A DNA stretch of 64,000 bases from Lycocorax pyrrhopterus obiensis (GCA_014706295.1 JACSVZ010000057.1:21374-85373); one strand, 5' to 3'; positions 33,862-46,415 are shown, counted from the first letter of the stretch. The notes: generated by a model from the letters alone, not told the origin. A program made the numbers and translations.

Positions 33862-36017
33862 ATACACTCTGCAGACTTTTATTAAGGCATACAATTCTGT
33901 GTTTTGTGCTGACCGTGTGCACGGTAGCTTCCCTCCTTCTTGCAATTCCCTTCCCTTTACTATAGTATATCTGATAACTCGTTTTCCTCCTACTATCCTT
34001 GAAGATCCATTAATAAACACCTTTTCCCCATTTGGCAGAGGGGTACTGTAAATCTTCCCTAGCTCGAGTCTGGAGATCTGTTACCTGGATACAGTCACGA
34101 GCCTCCTTTAAGACTCCTTTCTCGGGACCAGTTAAGAGGAGGGTGGGTTAAACTCTCCCCCGCTTCTCAATTCTAAATCCTCCTGGTCCATTTCACACTG
34201 TTAACAGCCTAGTGCCAGTCATCCACCTAGAACTTGGTGCCAGACTTTAACAATCATGCCATCAGTTATCATCAAAACCGTGGCCGCAAAACTCTGCAGA
34301 CAACAGAGCCTCAGTTACCATTAGAGCAAACAATGGGGCCATCCCCTCGCTTCGCGAACATTTTAGCACTAGAATTCCTTTGGCACAGCCATGTACCAGA
34401 GGACCACACTACTTATTACAATTCTGGGTACCTTCAGCATAACTTAAAGTTAGTAGAAATAGCCTATGCATTTTCTCTTCTCAGCAAATTCCTTCACCAT
34501 TCCTAAGTTTGGGCATGGGATGACCAGAAAAGCAGTATTTTCAAAGAGTATTTTCACATTCATGAATGATTCACACAGGAGAAATCAGTCTTTCGAACCA
34601 GTCCACATACAATTCCAATTCCTTTTCTGGGCCTGGGAGAGCTAAAGCTGGGGCATTAATCAACCTTTATTTTAATTTTCTTAAGTTCTGCTTTCCTTCT
34701 GGTGTCTATACAAGAACATTGGGACTATCCTGGTTTAAAAAGCCATACAGTGGTCTGGCTAGAACAGAAAAGTCCTCAACCCAAGTCCTGCAATACCCTA
34801 TTAATCCCAAAAATTGCCTTTTTAGTCCTATGTAACGGTACATCTAAAATTCCCTGCACCCTCTCTGGGTCAATACACCGTAACCCTTCAGTCAAAATAT
34901 ATCCCAAATATTTAACCTTTTTCTTCACCATTTGTGTTCTCTTTTCAGATACTCCAAGCCCCTTTTTAGCTAGAAAATTAAGCAATTCCACCGTGGCTTC
35001 TTCTACCACTTCCTCTTTTTCTCCTGATAGGAGCAAGTCATCCACAAATTGCAATAACCTAATCCTTGGGGGTGGAGTAAACTCCTTTAATATTTTTTTG
35101 TAGAGCTTGCCCAAATAAGACAGGTGCTTTTGTGTACCCCTGAGGAAGGACCGTCCATATCAATTGTTGTTTTACCATTTTCTCTTTTTCCTCTTGTTCC
35201 CAGTCAAAGGCAAAATACTGTTTACTATCCTCTGTGATAGGGCATCTCCAGAAAGCATCCTTTAAATTAGTACTGAATAATAGCAGCATGAGGAGGGAAT
35301 CTGGTTCAAGATGGGATAAAGGTCTGGTACCGTGGAGTGCCTGGGTTTAATAGTTTCACCTACTATTCTCAGGTCCTGCACCATAACTGGCAGGATAGGA
35401 GTGTTATAGGGGGACATACACAGTTCCAAAAGACCTGCCTTTAGCTCAACAACAGGCTGCAACCCCTTCCTTCCTTCCCTTGAAAGAGGGTATTGCTTTT
35501 TAGACACCCGTTGACCAAGTCACCTCAGAGTAATGTGGAGAGGCTTCATATCCAGTTTTCCATATTCCCCCGGGACGGCCCAAACCTCTGGGTTCACTCC
35601 AGAATTCACAAGTGTTAGCCTCCCCATTACTCCCCACAACACCAACTCGCATTCCCAACTCCAGCTATCAAATCCCCTCCTAGCAAATCACAATCACAAC
35701 TAAGAATAATCAGAAACTCATGCTTTTCAAACTCATCTCACACATTCAGCAAACTCTCATGGGCATCCCCGTATACACACACATTCACCACTCATCTTTC
35801 CCACATATGAAAAGAACATTTGAACAATTCTTCCCCCTTTGGCATGGATAGAGAAGTTCCCGTGTCTACTAGGAAACACGCTTCTCAGTTGAGCCCCCAG
35901 TACAGTAGCAGATTCCTTCCCAACTGCTGTTTCGGTTGGCTCTCCCCTGCCGAGGAGGGAATGCCTCTGCCACGTCCTTGTGGCCAATCCCATCCCTTCT
36001 TTTGATTTACCAAAATA
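33862..36017 (-). pseudogene. pol: Element X pol (protease, RT, RNase H start), heavily broken
   Basis: From the right: protease with LVDTGTS (near 35853-35873) and a later LLGGDL; RT fingers 35262-35507 (SPYNTPILPV), palm 35059-35289, and 34776-35114 with the catalytic motif reading QFVDD, Phe in place of the usual Tyr; connection 34240-34700; RNase H with INGSS (usual D-G-S, here Asn) near 34010 and TELYAL near 33880. Stops and frameshifts throughout. It ends abruptly at 33861 inside RNase H. It aligns best with element B pol (QEDLEL-SGG-FNP). Confidence 0.8.
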
Positions 36018-36725
36018 TGGGCATAGATCTAGTATCGATACCCAACTAGGACGGACAAAAACTCTCTAACTCCTCAGGGTTAGAAAGTGTATGTTTATTT
36101 CCAGCACTGGGCCCCGTGTGGGATAATTCCCTAATACACAGTGCAAAATCACAAAACAATACAGAGTCTATTTATCCACAAAAGTTCTAAATATTTAAGA
36201 TACAAATGCATATTTATAACATTGACACCTCCCATTCCCTGCTTTGTACGGTAATTAGCTGAAAACTCATTAGGCATATGTAGTTAGTTCCTTGAATTGG
36301 GTCGGTGGTCCCGTAATTTGAGGAAAGGTCGCCAATGATGAAGTAACCCTCTTCTACCTCGCTTTGACCTTTCTACCTTACTGGTTTTTGACAATACATA
36401 TTGCTCTTGGAGGACCTCCAGTTTTTCCTTTCATTACTTTTGAATAGGTTTCAGATGGAAAAATCAGTAATTGTCTAGTTTTCTTTAGATCTATTAACCA
36501 GTGTTGTCTGTTTCTCATTATAAGCACAGCTGAACAAATATAAGGTAACAAGCAATCAGTTACTTAAATCTTAGAAACTTATTCCAGGCCTAACTCTCTA
36601 GCTAATCATTAATTTTCTTAATTAACCCCAGCTGGGCTTGCTTATTAGCTCTATTTTAACTAATTTCAACAAAGCTAACCTTTAACTAAAATCCTAATGT
36701 TTAAATGTTTAAAACTCCGTGTTTC
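36018..36725 (-). repeat. Solo LTR Y, related to the N LTR
   Basis: Shares with the N LTR the blocks GGACAAAAACTCTCTAACT, GTTAGAAAGTG-TATGTTTATT, ACCTCCCATT and GGGTCGGTGGTC in the same order and orientation. No viral coding sequence of N type adjoins it; both flanks read as element X (protease left, gag right). I could not fix its ends or a target duplication, so boundaries are approximate. Confidence 0.65.
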
Positions 36726-36960
36726 ACTTTCCCGGGGGGATCCCTTGGGCCCTGCGGTTTATCCCTCCGGGGCTGTAAAAACTCTGCCATCACCTTTGCA
36801 TTTGCTGTCGCCTTTTCCTCATCTCTTCCTACATACACTTTCTAACCAGTTCATCCAGGGGCTTATTCTGCCCTTCCTCTAGCCCTGCTGTGTGTGCTCC
36901 TTCTCCCACAGCTCAAAATCACTCGTTTCTCCAGTGACACAAACAAAATCCCTTCGTGTA
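36726..36960 (-). pseudogene. gag: Element X gag, remnant upstream of the zinc knuckle
   Basis: On the minus strand about 36790-36860 reads like the basic segment before nucleocapsid (YVGRDEEKATANAK against YVRRDEEKAKAKAK in W), preceded by a stretch resembling the capsid end (AWPDTRRD near 36980). The zinc knuckle itself is not visible; LTR Y sits at its place. Confidence 0.6.
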
Positions 36961-37495
36961 TCAGGCCAGGCTTTGGTGACGCGTTGTCTCTTATATAGTA
37001 TACCAAAGCCGGTCGCTGTACCTTACACTGCACATCAAAGCCGCTACCCGTCCAGTCGCAGTGTCCAGACACCCCCGCAGCACACCTGTCTGGGCCTCCA
37101 GGCCGCTCTCCCAACACCACAAGCTCTGTAAAGCACCAGGTGCCAGCACCGCTCAGCGGGCGTGCAGAGCCAACGGTGCTACAGGGACGGGAAGGAGGAT
37201 GGGGCGTCCTGCAACCTCATGGGGCCAGGGGGCCACTGCAGCCCCTGCCCGCGGGGGTGGTGGCATTGGGCACCGCCCGGCGCTGAGTCCTGGCTGTCCC
37301 AAGGCCTCGGCTCGGTCCCGCACCTCCCCCACAGGCCCCTGCCCGTGCTGCCGATCCCGCACTCTCGCACCCAGCCTCGGCACTCCTCACTATAGAGGAA
37401 CCGCCTTACAAACCCAAATCCTACACACTGGCTCCATAATGACCCGGGGAGGGGTGGGGGTGTAGGAACAATACCTCCCTGTTTTCCCTACCCTG
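36961..37495 (-). other. GC-rich block of element X, shared with E2
   Basis: High in G+C. It has the same order of short blocks as 9540-9880 in E2 (GGNGTCCTGCANCCTCA, GGCCACNGC, CGCACCTCCCC-ACAGGCCCC). Open frames occur on both strands, none with a recognisable domain. In X it precedes the gag end, so it stands where capsid would be expected. Confidence 0.5.
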
Positions 37496-38096
37496 TGTTA
37501 TAAACGAGCCAATCAATATTATGATTAAAGAGAATTTATTAATAATCAAAGTATAAAATTCGGAAAAAGCCACGAAGCAGAAACAACGCCGAGCCAGGCG
37601 ATCGGCGCTGGGTGAACTGAGTTCCGACCTGTATCGGTTCGAATCTCGCCTGTTCACCGCTGAGGTTTCTCTGAGGTGTCTTTTTATACTTTTTTTCCTT
37701 CTTTGTTGATTTTATCTTTTCAATACAACAATATAATTTTTCTGGTTTTTTTCACCACGTCTGACGACAGTTCCTGGAATCAGTAGTCGATTTTTGCTGT
37801 TGGAATCAGTTTCTGGTGAAAGTATATTATTGTTGCATATACATACACGGAACACACATCCTGGAACCATATTTCTGTATATACACACACATCCTGGAGC
37901 TCTGCCAGACGAGGAAATCCCACGAAATGCTTATCTGTGGAATGCAATTGGAATGTACCTTGCCGGGGCTTATTCAGACAGAAATCCCTTGAACAGCAAA
38001 ATTCTGGTGGTCGCCTGCTTGTGCTTTTTCTCAGCCTCAGCAAAATGCTGTAATCTTTAAAACTTTAGCACGAATTATTTTGTATCATATACTACA
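37496..38096 (-). repeat. 3' LTR of provirus Z
   Basis: Plus strand begins TGTTATAAACGAGCC and ends ATACTACA. Followed at 38097 by the complement of the polypurine tract (ATCCCTCCCCTTTT). Identical to 46076-46415 over its first 340 bases and differing at two sites from 56588-56848. Confidence 0.95.
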
Positions 38097-38315
38097 ATCC
38101 CTCCCCTTTTATATTAAAATATTAATTCGTGCTTTTATGGTAAGTTTGATTAGGTTTGTTTATTACACAATTTTCCTTTCATTTTTTTACATTTATACGA
38201 CTTAACAATTATATTTCTATATTATTATGTAACTGAATAACCTTTCCTATCTAAAGTTCTACAATGTTTTATTAAACAGGATACTGATTAAAACTTTAAA
38301 CATTCTTTATGTCAG

Positions 38316-40637
38316 TTAAAATTCATTTTTGTATTCATCCCATGCTTGTTCTTCATACATTTTGTAATTTCTTTGCAAGTTGTGTACATTAATTTTTTCC
38401 TTGCTTATTTGAGCTTCAAACCTAGCTAAAACTTTAATAGCTTTACTCTTTTTATCTTCTTCTTTCAATTTCATTGTCTTAGATACCTCAGGTGCTTGGC
38501 CAAGTTTTCTCATAGCTAATTCAGGTTCTATAGGCATTGTTGCTATTTGCATACTTTGGACCACAGAATGAATGAGACGGATGAAGCATGGTATTAAACA
38601 AGGTAAAAACAGTAACCCAGCCGTTGAACATAATATCAAAAATCCCACCTTTTTCCACCAAGCGCTTCCCCCGAACAATTGGTCCCACCAAGAGGCTTGG
38701 AGGATGGAATTCCATTTTTGAACTGGCACATGTGCCACCTTTTTGATTTTTGCAGCAAGATTTTTGATAGTTTTTCCATAGTCATCTATTTCTACACAGC
38801 ATTCAGATTCATTGAATTTCCCACAGACCCTTCCTTCTTCAGCTAACAAGTAGTCCAAAGCTATCCGGTTTTGATATACGAATGCTCGCATTTGGGAATC
38901 CTGCTTAGCCAATAATTCGAGAGCGTCAGAGGTATGATTTGATACAACTTCTACTACAGCTTGGAGTCTTATTAGCCAATTTAGTAGGTAAATTGGGGTC
39001 CTATATCCCCAGCTTCCATCTTGAGCCCAAGTTGCTGGGCCATAATATGCTATTATTCTTTCTGCTGGCCATTCGTTTTCTCCCCACTTTTGATTCCTTC
39101 CTGCTTTTGGAAATTCGAGGTTCAATTCTCTTTTTTCTGTCTAGGGTCTCATATAGGGGTGCTCCTAATAGGTTACTCTCGGACCTTGGTAGCATAAAGA
39201 AGGAGGGTCTAATTATTCCTAATGTACAGGACCCTCTCCACCTGCGGGGTAGTTCACTGTAAGCTTTCTCCCCGCAAATCCAATATATTCCATTTGGTGC
39301 TTTCCATGGTTCATTTACAGCCTCTGGTTTTTCCCAGTAATCTTTTAGGTCTTTCAAGGTTTGGTAAGGGTTAGCTCCAGGGCTTTTATGCCAACATAAC
39401 TCTGGTCAATCCATTCACAGTCTGTTCCCTTAATCTGACTCCAATACCCGGCAGGGATTTCTGGTTGCCAAACCTTTGAGTTATTATTTGAGTGCACTGC
39501 TAGAGTGGACATACAGGGAGTATATCCTACTACTTCAGTGTATTTCTTTCCTTTTCTGCTGATACAGACTGTTCCAATTATTCGATTATCTAAAACCCAC
39601 CCCTCAGATCGTTTTAATGTTTTAGAAATTTGAGTGTGATTCCATTGTAGAAGTTGCTCTGGAGCTAGACTCTCACCTCTCCATGGCCATTTTTTGGCTG
39701 ATTTAAGCCCTCCACAGATCCAACAATTGGATAATCCTAATTCTGTGGCAATTTCTTGCATTAGGTTTACAAAAAGATTCTTATTTGAGGGGGGTAGACC
39801 CCAATTGTTATACTGTTGTTCTAACTGGTCATATTGTTCACTTAATGTTTCTAATTTTTCTTGCTCTATTCTTCTTTTCTTTGCTTCTGACTTTTGTTTC
39901 TTTAATTCTTGAGCAATTTGTTTCATCTTAGTCTCTGGATCTACCCCTTTCTCATCTCTTGCAAAACAAAAAATTTTTTCATATCGTAAGCAAATTCGTT
40001 CATCATCATCATTAAGATAATTAGATATTATGCCTACCTCTTTAGTAGTAAATCTCAGGTTATACTTTGTATTTTCTCCCACCCAATATGTTTTCCCACC
40101 CACAGTGCACAATTTTAATTGGCTGTGATCATAGCATATTTTACTGGCTTGAGAATGTGCCTAAAATATTGTTTCCATATTCTTCCCGATCCACGCGGAA
40201 TGATAACATTTGTCACAGGTGGGTATCACAGGCTTAACCGCTCGTTTGTATAACGCATGAGTCATTACTTTTTATGTTTTTTTTATGGACTGCGTCTTTA
40301 ACCTCTCATCTTTAGGAATCGCTTTCGGGTCATAGCAGATTATTTTCCTGCCTGATTGACACATTTTTTATTGAGTATGCAGTATTGTATTTGTATTATG
40401 TATGCAGTTTCCTTTTTCGTTGCCAATTTTGCAGTCATAGTGGGTCTTTATAGCCACCGGTTCTGTTAGGGTGGTCTCAAAGCACTGCTCATGATTTTGG
40501 ACTGGGCTCAGCTTCCCAATATTGAAGTGATTTTCAGGGAGCAGACTGGCCGTTTTGCCCATTATTAGACTCAGGACCATCAGGATTCTCCACAGGCGTA
40601 CTCCTCTGCTTCTGCCTGCGCCCACGGGGTTGCCACC
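38316..40637 (-). pseudogene. env: Provirus Z env, broken
   Basis: Likely start near 40637 (MDSLTMGGN, then a hydrophobic signal LWRILMVLSLIMG); the frame is open upstream to 40757. The first frame stops at 40368. SU continues at 40112-39354 with many Lys/Glu-rich helices and CWICGG (near 39709-39726), then 39357-39001 to a furin-like RKKR (near 39140), where another frame change leads to 39125-38316: TM with [16 protein letters not shown] (near 39000-39050), NRIALD, a CX7CC motif (near 38805-38835), an anchor near 38590-38640 and an unusually long tail of about 85 residues rich in Lys and Glu. The piece after RKKR is hydrophilic. Confidence 0.85.
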
Positions 40638-40659
40638 CATGGTGAGGGAGTCCATCTTC

Positions 40660-41070
40660 TCAGCAGCAGGAGTATTCTTCAGGAGAACTATAAATGGACA
40701 GAGCCGCCCACCTCCTCTTAAAAGGGCCCCACCTTGATAGTTTGACTGCCTCGGCACTACAAGGTACTTTGTTCGACCGTCGGCACTCGATTGCTAGAGC
40801 TTGTGCCTTTGAGTCTAATTTACTTCTCACCCCCTTTTTGAACAGGTAATACCACTCTGGAGAGTCTAATTCTAATATGCCTGCATTAGTAGCGACTACT
40901 GAAGTATGGGAGGTTAAGGCATATTCCTCTTCCAAGCACCTTGTACAAAGTTCTCTTGGTCTGTATCCCCTCTTACAATGTGTAACCCAAATTTCTTGAC
41001 AGTAATTACACTTAAAGTGAACAAATGGATAACACTCGCATCCTGGTACCGAACAACTTATCTCTTTCAG
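40660..41070 (-). CDS. Cys/His-rich ORF between pol and env of Z, function unknown
   Basis: Directly after the pol stop (TGA 41071-41073) the same frame stays open for 136 codons to the stop at 40660. It begins LKEISCSVPGCEC and has C-x2-C-x3-W-x2-H-C-x9-C-x2-C, a pattern that could hold a zinc ion, followed by a part without Cys motif (SPEWYYLFKKG) and an overlap with the env start. W has a comparable frame at the same place, A a relic. There is no ATG near the start, so it would need splicing, readthrough of the pol TGA, or another start. I do not recognise the family. It could be an accessory protein or a long Env leader. Confidence 0.5.
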   Translation of the reverse strand: MKEISCSVPGCECYPFVHFKCNYCQEIWVTHCKRGYRPRELCTRCLEEEYALTSHTSVVATNAGILELDSPEWYYLFKKGVRSKLDSKAQALAIECRRSNKVPCSAEAVKLSRWGPFKRRWAALSIYSSPEEYSCC

Positions 41071-44000
41071 TCATTTAGCATGTCGGTGCAGTTTTATCTT
41101 CAAGCTTCCTGGAGGAGAAGTCACTTTCCATTCAGGTGATTCTTCCTGACGCTCAATCTTCTTAACTCGGGAGGCATGCGTCCAACCTTTTTCAGCTGTC
41201 CGTATTGCTGTGTCTGTGGTTAGAAGCACAAGGAAAGGACCTTCCCAGCGAGGTGTGAGAGAGATTTCTTTTCAGGTTTTAATCAATACCTTATCTCCTG
41301 GTTGTATCTTATGTATGGCGAACCCCAAAGGTGTGCTTTGCATTATTAGTCCCTTCTTCTTTAATTCTTGTAGGTTCTTATTTATTGTTATCAAATAGGG
41401 TTGAATTTGACTGTCATCTAGTTTTGGGTATCCTACTGGCATCCCATGCTCATATGGCATCTCATAAAGCATTTCAAAGGGTGATAGCCCACTTTCAGAG
41501 TGAGGCATAGTTCTTATATTTAACAGGGCTAAAGGAAGGCACTTGACCCACGACATCTTAGTTTCCAACATCAATTTTGACAATTGGGCTTTTAACGTTT
41601 GGTTAATTCTCTCTACTCGCCCTGAGCTCTGTGGATGCCACGGGGTATGATATTCCCAGCGGATTCCTAAAGCATCCGCCAATTGCTTAATAACTTTTGA
41701 TGTAAAATGTGTCCCTTGATCTGAATCTATGTAGTCTATTATACCGTATCGAGGTATAATTTCTTCTAACAATATTTTTGACACTGTCTGGGCTGTAGCC
41801 CTGGTACTAGGGAAGGCTTCTACCCAATGTGTTAGTTGATCTACTATTGCTAACAGGTATTTATACCTTCCTACTTTAGGTAGTTCTGTGAAATCTACTT
41901 GAACTTTTTCAAATGGACGATATGCTAAGGGACGACCTCCTAGTAGAGTTTGTCGTAGCTTAGTTCTGTTTATTTTCTGACATATCATGCACCCTTGTAC
42001 TTCTTGTTTAGCTAACTTAAAAATTCCCTTACATCCAAAAAATTTCAAAAACTGCTCTGCGAGCGCCTGTGCTCCCCAGTGGGTCTGTTGATGAAGCCTC
42101 TTTAAAATCTTCCTTGTATAATCTTTGGACAATAATTCTCTTCCATCAGGTAATTTCCATTTACCTTCTTCCCACTTTCCTCCTATTTTTTCATATTCTT
42201 CAATTTCCTTTGAGGAGGGACGTGAAGGGTATTCTTGGGTCTTATCCTTTCTAACTTCTGGAATATTTATTACCAATAATGCTGCTTTCTTAGCTTCTCT
42301 ATCGGCTAAATTATTTCCCCGAGTTCGGAATTGCATCCCTACCTGGTGTCCTTTAACATGTACTACCGAAATCGCTTCTGGTTCTCTAATGGCCTCTAGG
42401 ATTTGCTTTATTAGTTCTTCATGAACTAACCCTCGTCCGCGAGTACTTATTAAACCTCTTTCTTCCCAAATTTTTCCAAAGGTGTGGACTACTCCAAAAG
42501 CATATTTGGAGTCAGTAAAAATTGTTCCTCTCTTTCCTTTTAGTCTTTTAAGTGCTTGTAAAACTGCATACAATTCACAAGCTTGTGCTGACCAACTAGC
42601 ACTTAGGGGTCCTCTACTACTACTCTACTACTCTACTACTTTTCCTGACTTCCCATCTACTATTGCATACCCTGATTTTCTTTTCCCTTCTATAATCCTT
42701 GCTGATCTATCTACAAACCATTTTTCCCCGTCCTCTAATTCTTCCTCTTCTAAATCTTGTCTTATCTTTGTCTGCAATTCTACTATCGCTACACAGTTAT
42801 GGTTATATTCTTGTAGGGCATCACCAAACAAGAATTGTGCTGGATTTTGAGCAGTAGTTGTCCGCAATTCTAAATCAGGAGAATGAATTAATATGGCCTC
42901 ATACTTCAAGAGTCTAGCATCCGTGAGCCATTTGTCTGCTTTCTGTTGTAAGATGTTCCTTACATTGGGGGGGGTATATACTACCAATGGTGCTCCGAAG
43001 GTGACTTTCTTAGCCTCTTCTACTAGTAATGCCACTGCCACTATTGCTTGTAAGCAGGTGGGCCAGCCTCGGCTCACCGGATCTAGGAGTTTTGACACAT
43101 ACCCCACAGGCTTTTTGGCTCCGGCCCAATCCTGTGTTAATACTCCATGGGCCGTATGATTACTAACATCTACAAACAACTGAAATTGTCTCTTCACATC
43201 AGGAAGGCTCAACACTGGAGCAGCTATAAGCGTCTCCTTTAATTCTCTAAATCTTTCTTCGTCTTGCTCTGTCCATTTTATTTTCTCGGTAGTCAGTTTC
43301 TCATATAAAAATTTCACTTTCTCACTATATCCTTCAATCCACTGTTTACAATACCCTAAAAGTCCTAATAGTTGCCTGACTTCCTTTTTCGTCCGCGGAG
43401 GGGGTAATGCAATGATCCCAGCTACTCTTTCAGGGTCTAATTTCTTTTTTCCTTTTGTGATCCAGTGCCCTAAATATTTGACTTCTGGCTCTGTAAACTG
43501 TAACTTTGATCTTGATACTTTTAATTCTTTTTTTTATTAGGAAATTTAATAATGCTATGGTGCTTGCCCTTACATCTTCCTCTCTTGGACCAGCTATTAA
43601 TAGGTCATCAACATACTGCAAAAGTTTAGTGCCTTCTGCTGGCACAAACTGACTTAATAACTGTTCGAGTGCTTGCCCGAACAGATGGGGAGCTTCTACA
43701 AACCCCTGTGGTAAAGATGTCCACCTAAGTTGTTGCTTCCTATTCGTTTCAGGGTCTTCCCACTGAAAGGCAAAATAGTCCCGGCTCTCTTCGGCCAATG
43801 GACAGGTCCAAAAGGCATCTTTCAAGTCAATTACGCTATACCAGGTGTCTTTAGGGGAAATTTGGTTTAAAAGGGTATATGGATTTGCTACTACGGGGAA
43901 ACGTGCTCTTGTTCTCTCATTTATAGCTCTTAAACCTTGCACTAGCCTAAAGCTTCCATCAGCTTTCCGTACAGCTAAGATAGGCGTGTTATGCCTTGAC

Positions 44001-44554
44001 ATGCACGGTTCCAAAGTTCCCCTTTCCACTAATCCGTCTATCACAGGTTTTAATCCCCTCCTTCCTTCCATGGAAATGGGATACTGTTTAATTCTAATTG
44101 GATCTTCTGGCCTCTCTATTTCAATGGAAATAGGCTCCATCTCTAACTTTCCAGCTTCTCCCTGGGTGTACCAGACTTTGGGATCAATCTTCTCATCTTC
44201 TTCAGTTAATACATACAGGCTTACTACTAAATCTGGTCCTTGCACTACCAGATTTATTCCTAAAGCTACAATTAAATCTCTTCCTAATAGATTATAATCT
44301 GCTTCTTCAACTAATAACATGTTCTCTAAACAAATTTTTGTTTCTGACTCTATTTCTACATCTTTAATAACTGGGACTTTGAAGGGTTCTCCTTTAGCCC
44401 TGATTACTATCATTGTATCTTTGCTTTGGACCGTGGAACGTTCGGCCCCTGAGTCAACTAGAAAGGATATTTCCTCCTTTTGGGGTCCTATTTTTAATTT
44501 TATCAAGGGCTCTTTAGATGTCCTGGACCCTAAAATAAAAAGCCCCTGACATCC
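41071..44554 (-). pseudogene. pol: Provirus Z pol, broken
   Basis: Starts after the gag stop at 44555-44557, same frame. Protease with LVDSGAE (DSG active site) and LLGRDL; RT with QYVDDLL (near 43610-43630); frameshift at a T run near 43530-43537; connection and RNase H 42628-43317 with FVDRSA; a short CTACT-rich repeat (42617-42643) brings in TAG stops; then 41272-42573 with TDSKYA, integrase HHCC, VDFTEL, DSDQGT and SSGRVER. A TGA at 41272-41274 stands at a Trp position of the C-terminal domain; the frame then runs to the true stop 41071-41073. Confidence 0.9.
42617..42643. repeat. CTACT-rich short repeat in Z RNase H
   Basis: CTACTACTACTCTACTACTC and similar, about 27 bp, between two RNase H parts in the same frame. 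On the coding strand it reads as repeated AGTAGTAG, which gives a TAG stop. Confidence 0.75.
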
Positions 44555-45230
44555 TTAGTCTTCTTGAAAAATCTTCTCATCCTTTATTCTTTTTTTGCAG
44601 TCCCTTTTTAAATGCCCTTTCTTCTTGCAGTAATAGCATTCGGGGGTTTCCTCTGATCCTTAAGTGTCTTTCTTTGTGGGACCAATTGCCCTTTTTGGTT
44701 TCTATGGGTTTGTGCTGACTTCACAGGGCTTTGGGGACATTCCAGCTTCTGGGCTTCCCTAACGGCTGCAACTAGAACTCTGGCTTTAGTCTTCTGCTTT
44801 TCTTCAGATATGGAGGCGGCAGGTTATCTAAGGGACCCCATGCCTCGCTTTTGGATCTGGTTACTTTCTTGGTTTTTACCGTAAATAACCCAGTTGCTGA
44901 TCCCTCCTATATCTTTGCATATTCCTTCTCCTCTTGGTCTCGCGGGTTTTTGTTATTTACATAAATATTTAGGGCTCAACAGGTCCACTCCTCATAAGTT
45001 CTAAACATGGGCTAAACTAAGTGGCTCCTAATTTCCTTTCCCCCCCAAATTTCCATGCAAAAATGAATCATTTTTTCTTTACATTTTCCTTTTGTTGAGG
45101 GGCACACTTCCCAGTATTCCAGCATTACTCCCAGCGGACTATCCCGGGGAATTTCTGGTAAATTATTCTCCTTTTCTCCTAAGGGTTTTTCTGGGGTTCC
45201 CCCCCGAGTTTTTCTTGTCCTTTGTCTCAT
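44555..45230 (-). pseudogene. gag: Provirus Z gag lacking capsid
   Basis: MA start region 45230-45012 (IPRDSPLGVMLEYW, as in W), then a stop and frame changes. On the minus strand near 44850 there is a late-domain motif LPPPY, followed almost at once by a basic segment and the zinc knuckle C-x2-C-x4-H-x4-C (CYYCKKKGHLKRDC, near 44597-44638). The capsid with its homology region, about 200 residues in W, is missing. Gag ends in TAA 44555-44557, in frame with pol, in a GAC-stop-GGA setting. Confidence 0.8.
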
Positions 45231-46052
45231 TTTATACGGTATTACGCTCTGACTCTCTAATCGCGTTTCTCCTTCCGGGACCTGGTCCCTCCTCGGGAGG
45301 CGGGGAATGCACTTATCTAAGGCGTCCCCTCCCCTCCATGTTTGTGCTGTTTCGCTCAGTAAAACCCCCTGTCAACGGTGCTTTTACACACCGTGTTCGG
45401 TTGGGTTTTTTTTTTTTTTTTTTTGTTATTATTATTACCGCTCTAGGGTCCAGCAGAGGTCCGTCTCGTGTGGCCTGTCCCGGTAAAAAAAGCTCCCTTT
45501 TTACTTCTCTCTACTCTCCCCTGGACCTTTCCGGTCCTAGGCAAAAGAGGGCTTACCAGTCTCTCAAATTCCTGAGGACGTACCCTTCCCTCTAGCCTTC
45601 TTGTGGCTGAAGTCCGAACTTTTCCTGTGTTTCGGATTTGACGTGTGTAATGAGTTTTCCTGTCACTTTTCGCTTCCCCCGTGACCGACCGTGTCCCTCG
45701 CGGGAGTACGGAACTGCGGTATTTGAGGTCCGCTCTAACTTCGTGATATTATCACATCTCACACACACGCTCAGCCACACTCATTCAACCCGCAGTACTT
45801 ACGGACTCTTTTTCCTGCGTGGATCTCCTTGCACGTAGAATTTTACGAATGAAAAGTACGCCACGGTTCCGGGGCCGTCCCCTCTTAGTGTCTTCGGGAG
45901 CTCCGAGCTCGTTTCTTTTCCTTTTTGCTTGTGGCTTTTATCTTAATTTGTTCGGAATCCAACTGGTTCCGTTGGCTCCTCTCTGCCGTCAGGCCGCTTA
46001 AATCAGCGGGGCGCCTCCTGGTCGGAGGGAGGATACCGCGGAACCGAGGTTT
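45231..46052 (-). other. 5' leader of provirus Z
   Basis: About 0.8 kb without viral domains. A run of about 22 T at 45403-45424. Open frames on both strands in the GC-richer half are not conserved in E2 or W leaders as far as I can see. Confidence 0.6.
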
Positions 46053-46071
46053 GGATCACGTCGGGTCACCA
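46053..46071 (-). other. Primer binding site of Z, tRNA-Trp-like
   Basis: Minus strand TGGTGACCCGACGTGATCC, four bases inside the LTR. It is the complement of the tRNA-Trp 3' end with one C missing. Confidence 0.8.
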
Positions 46072-46075
46072 AATC

Positions 46076-46415
46076 TGTTATAAACGAGCCAATCAATATT
46101 ATGATTAAAGAGAATTTATTAATAATCAAAGTATAAAATTCGGAAAAAGCCACGAAGCAGAAACAACGCCGAGCCAGGCGATCGGCGCTGGGTGAACTGA
46201 GTTCCGACCTGTATCGGTTCGAATCTCGCCTGTTCACCGCTGAGGTTTCTCTGAGGTGTCTTTTTATACTTTTTTTCCTTCTTTGTTGATTTTATCTTTT
46301 CAATACAACAATATAATTTTTCTGGTTTTTTTCACCACGTCTGACGACAGTTCCTGGAATCAGTAGTCGATTTTTGCTGTTGGAATCAGTTTCTGGTGAA
46401 AGTATATTATTGTTG
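46076..46415 (-). repeat. 5' LTR of provirus Z, left part
   Basis: First 340 bases of the 601-bp LTR, identical to 37496-37835. It is cut at GTTG (46412-46415) by W. Confidence 0.95.

Noticed and set aside
37061..37465. 134-codon plus-strand frame in the X GC-rich block
   Set aside because: Opposite to the element and without similarity to the open frames in the related block of E2.
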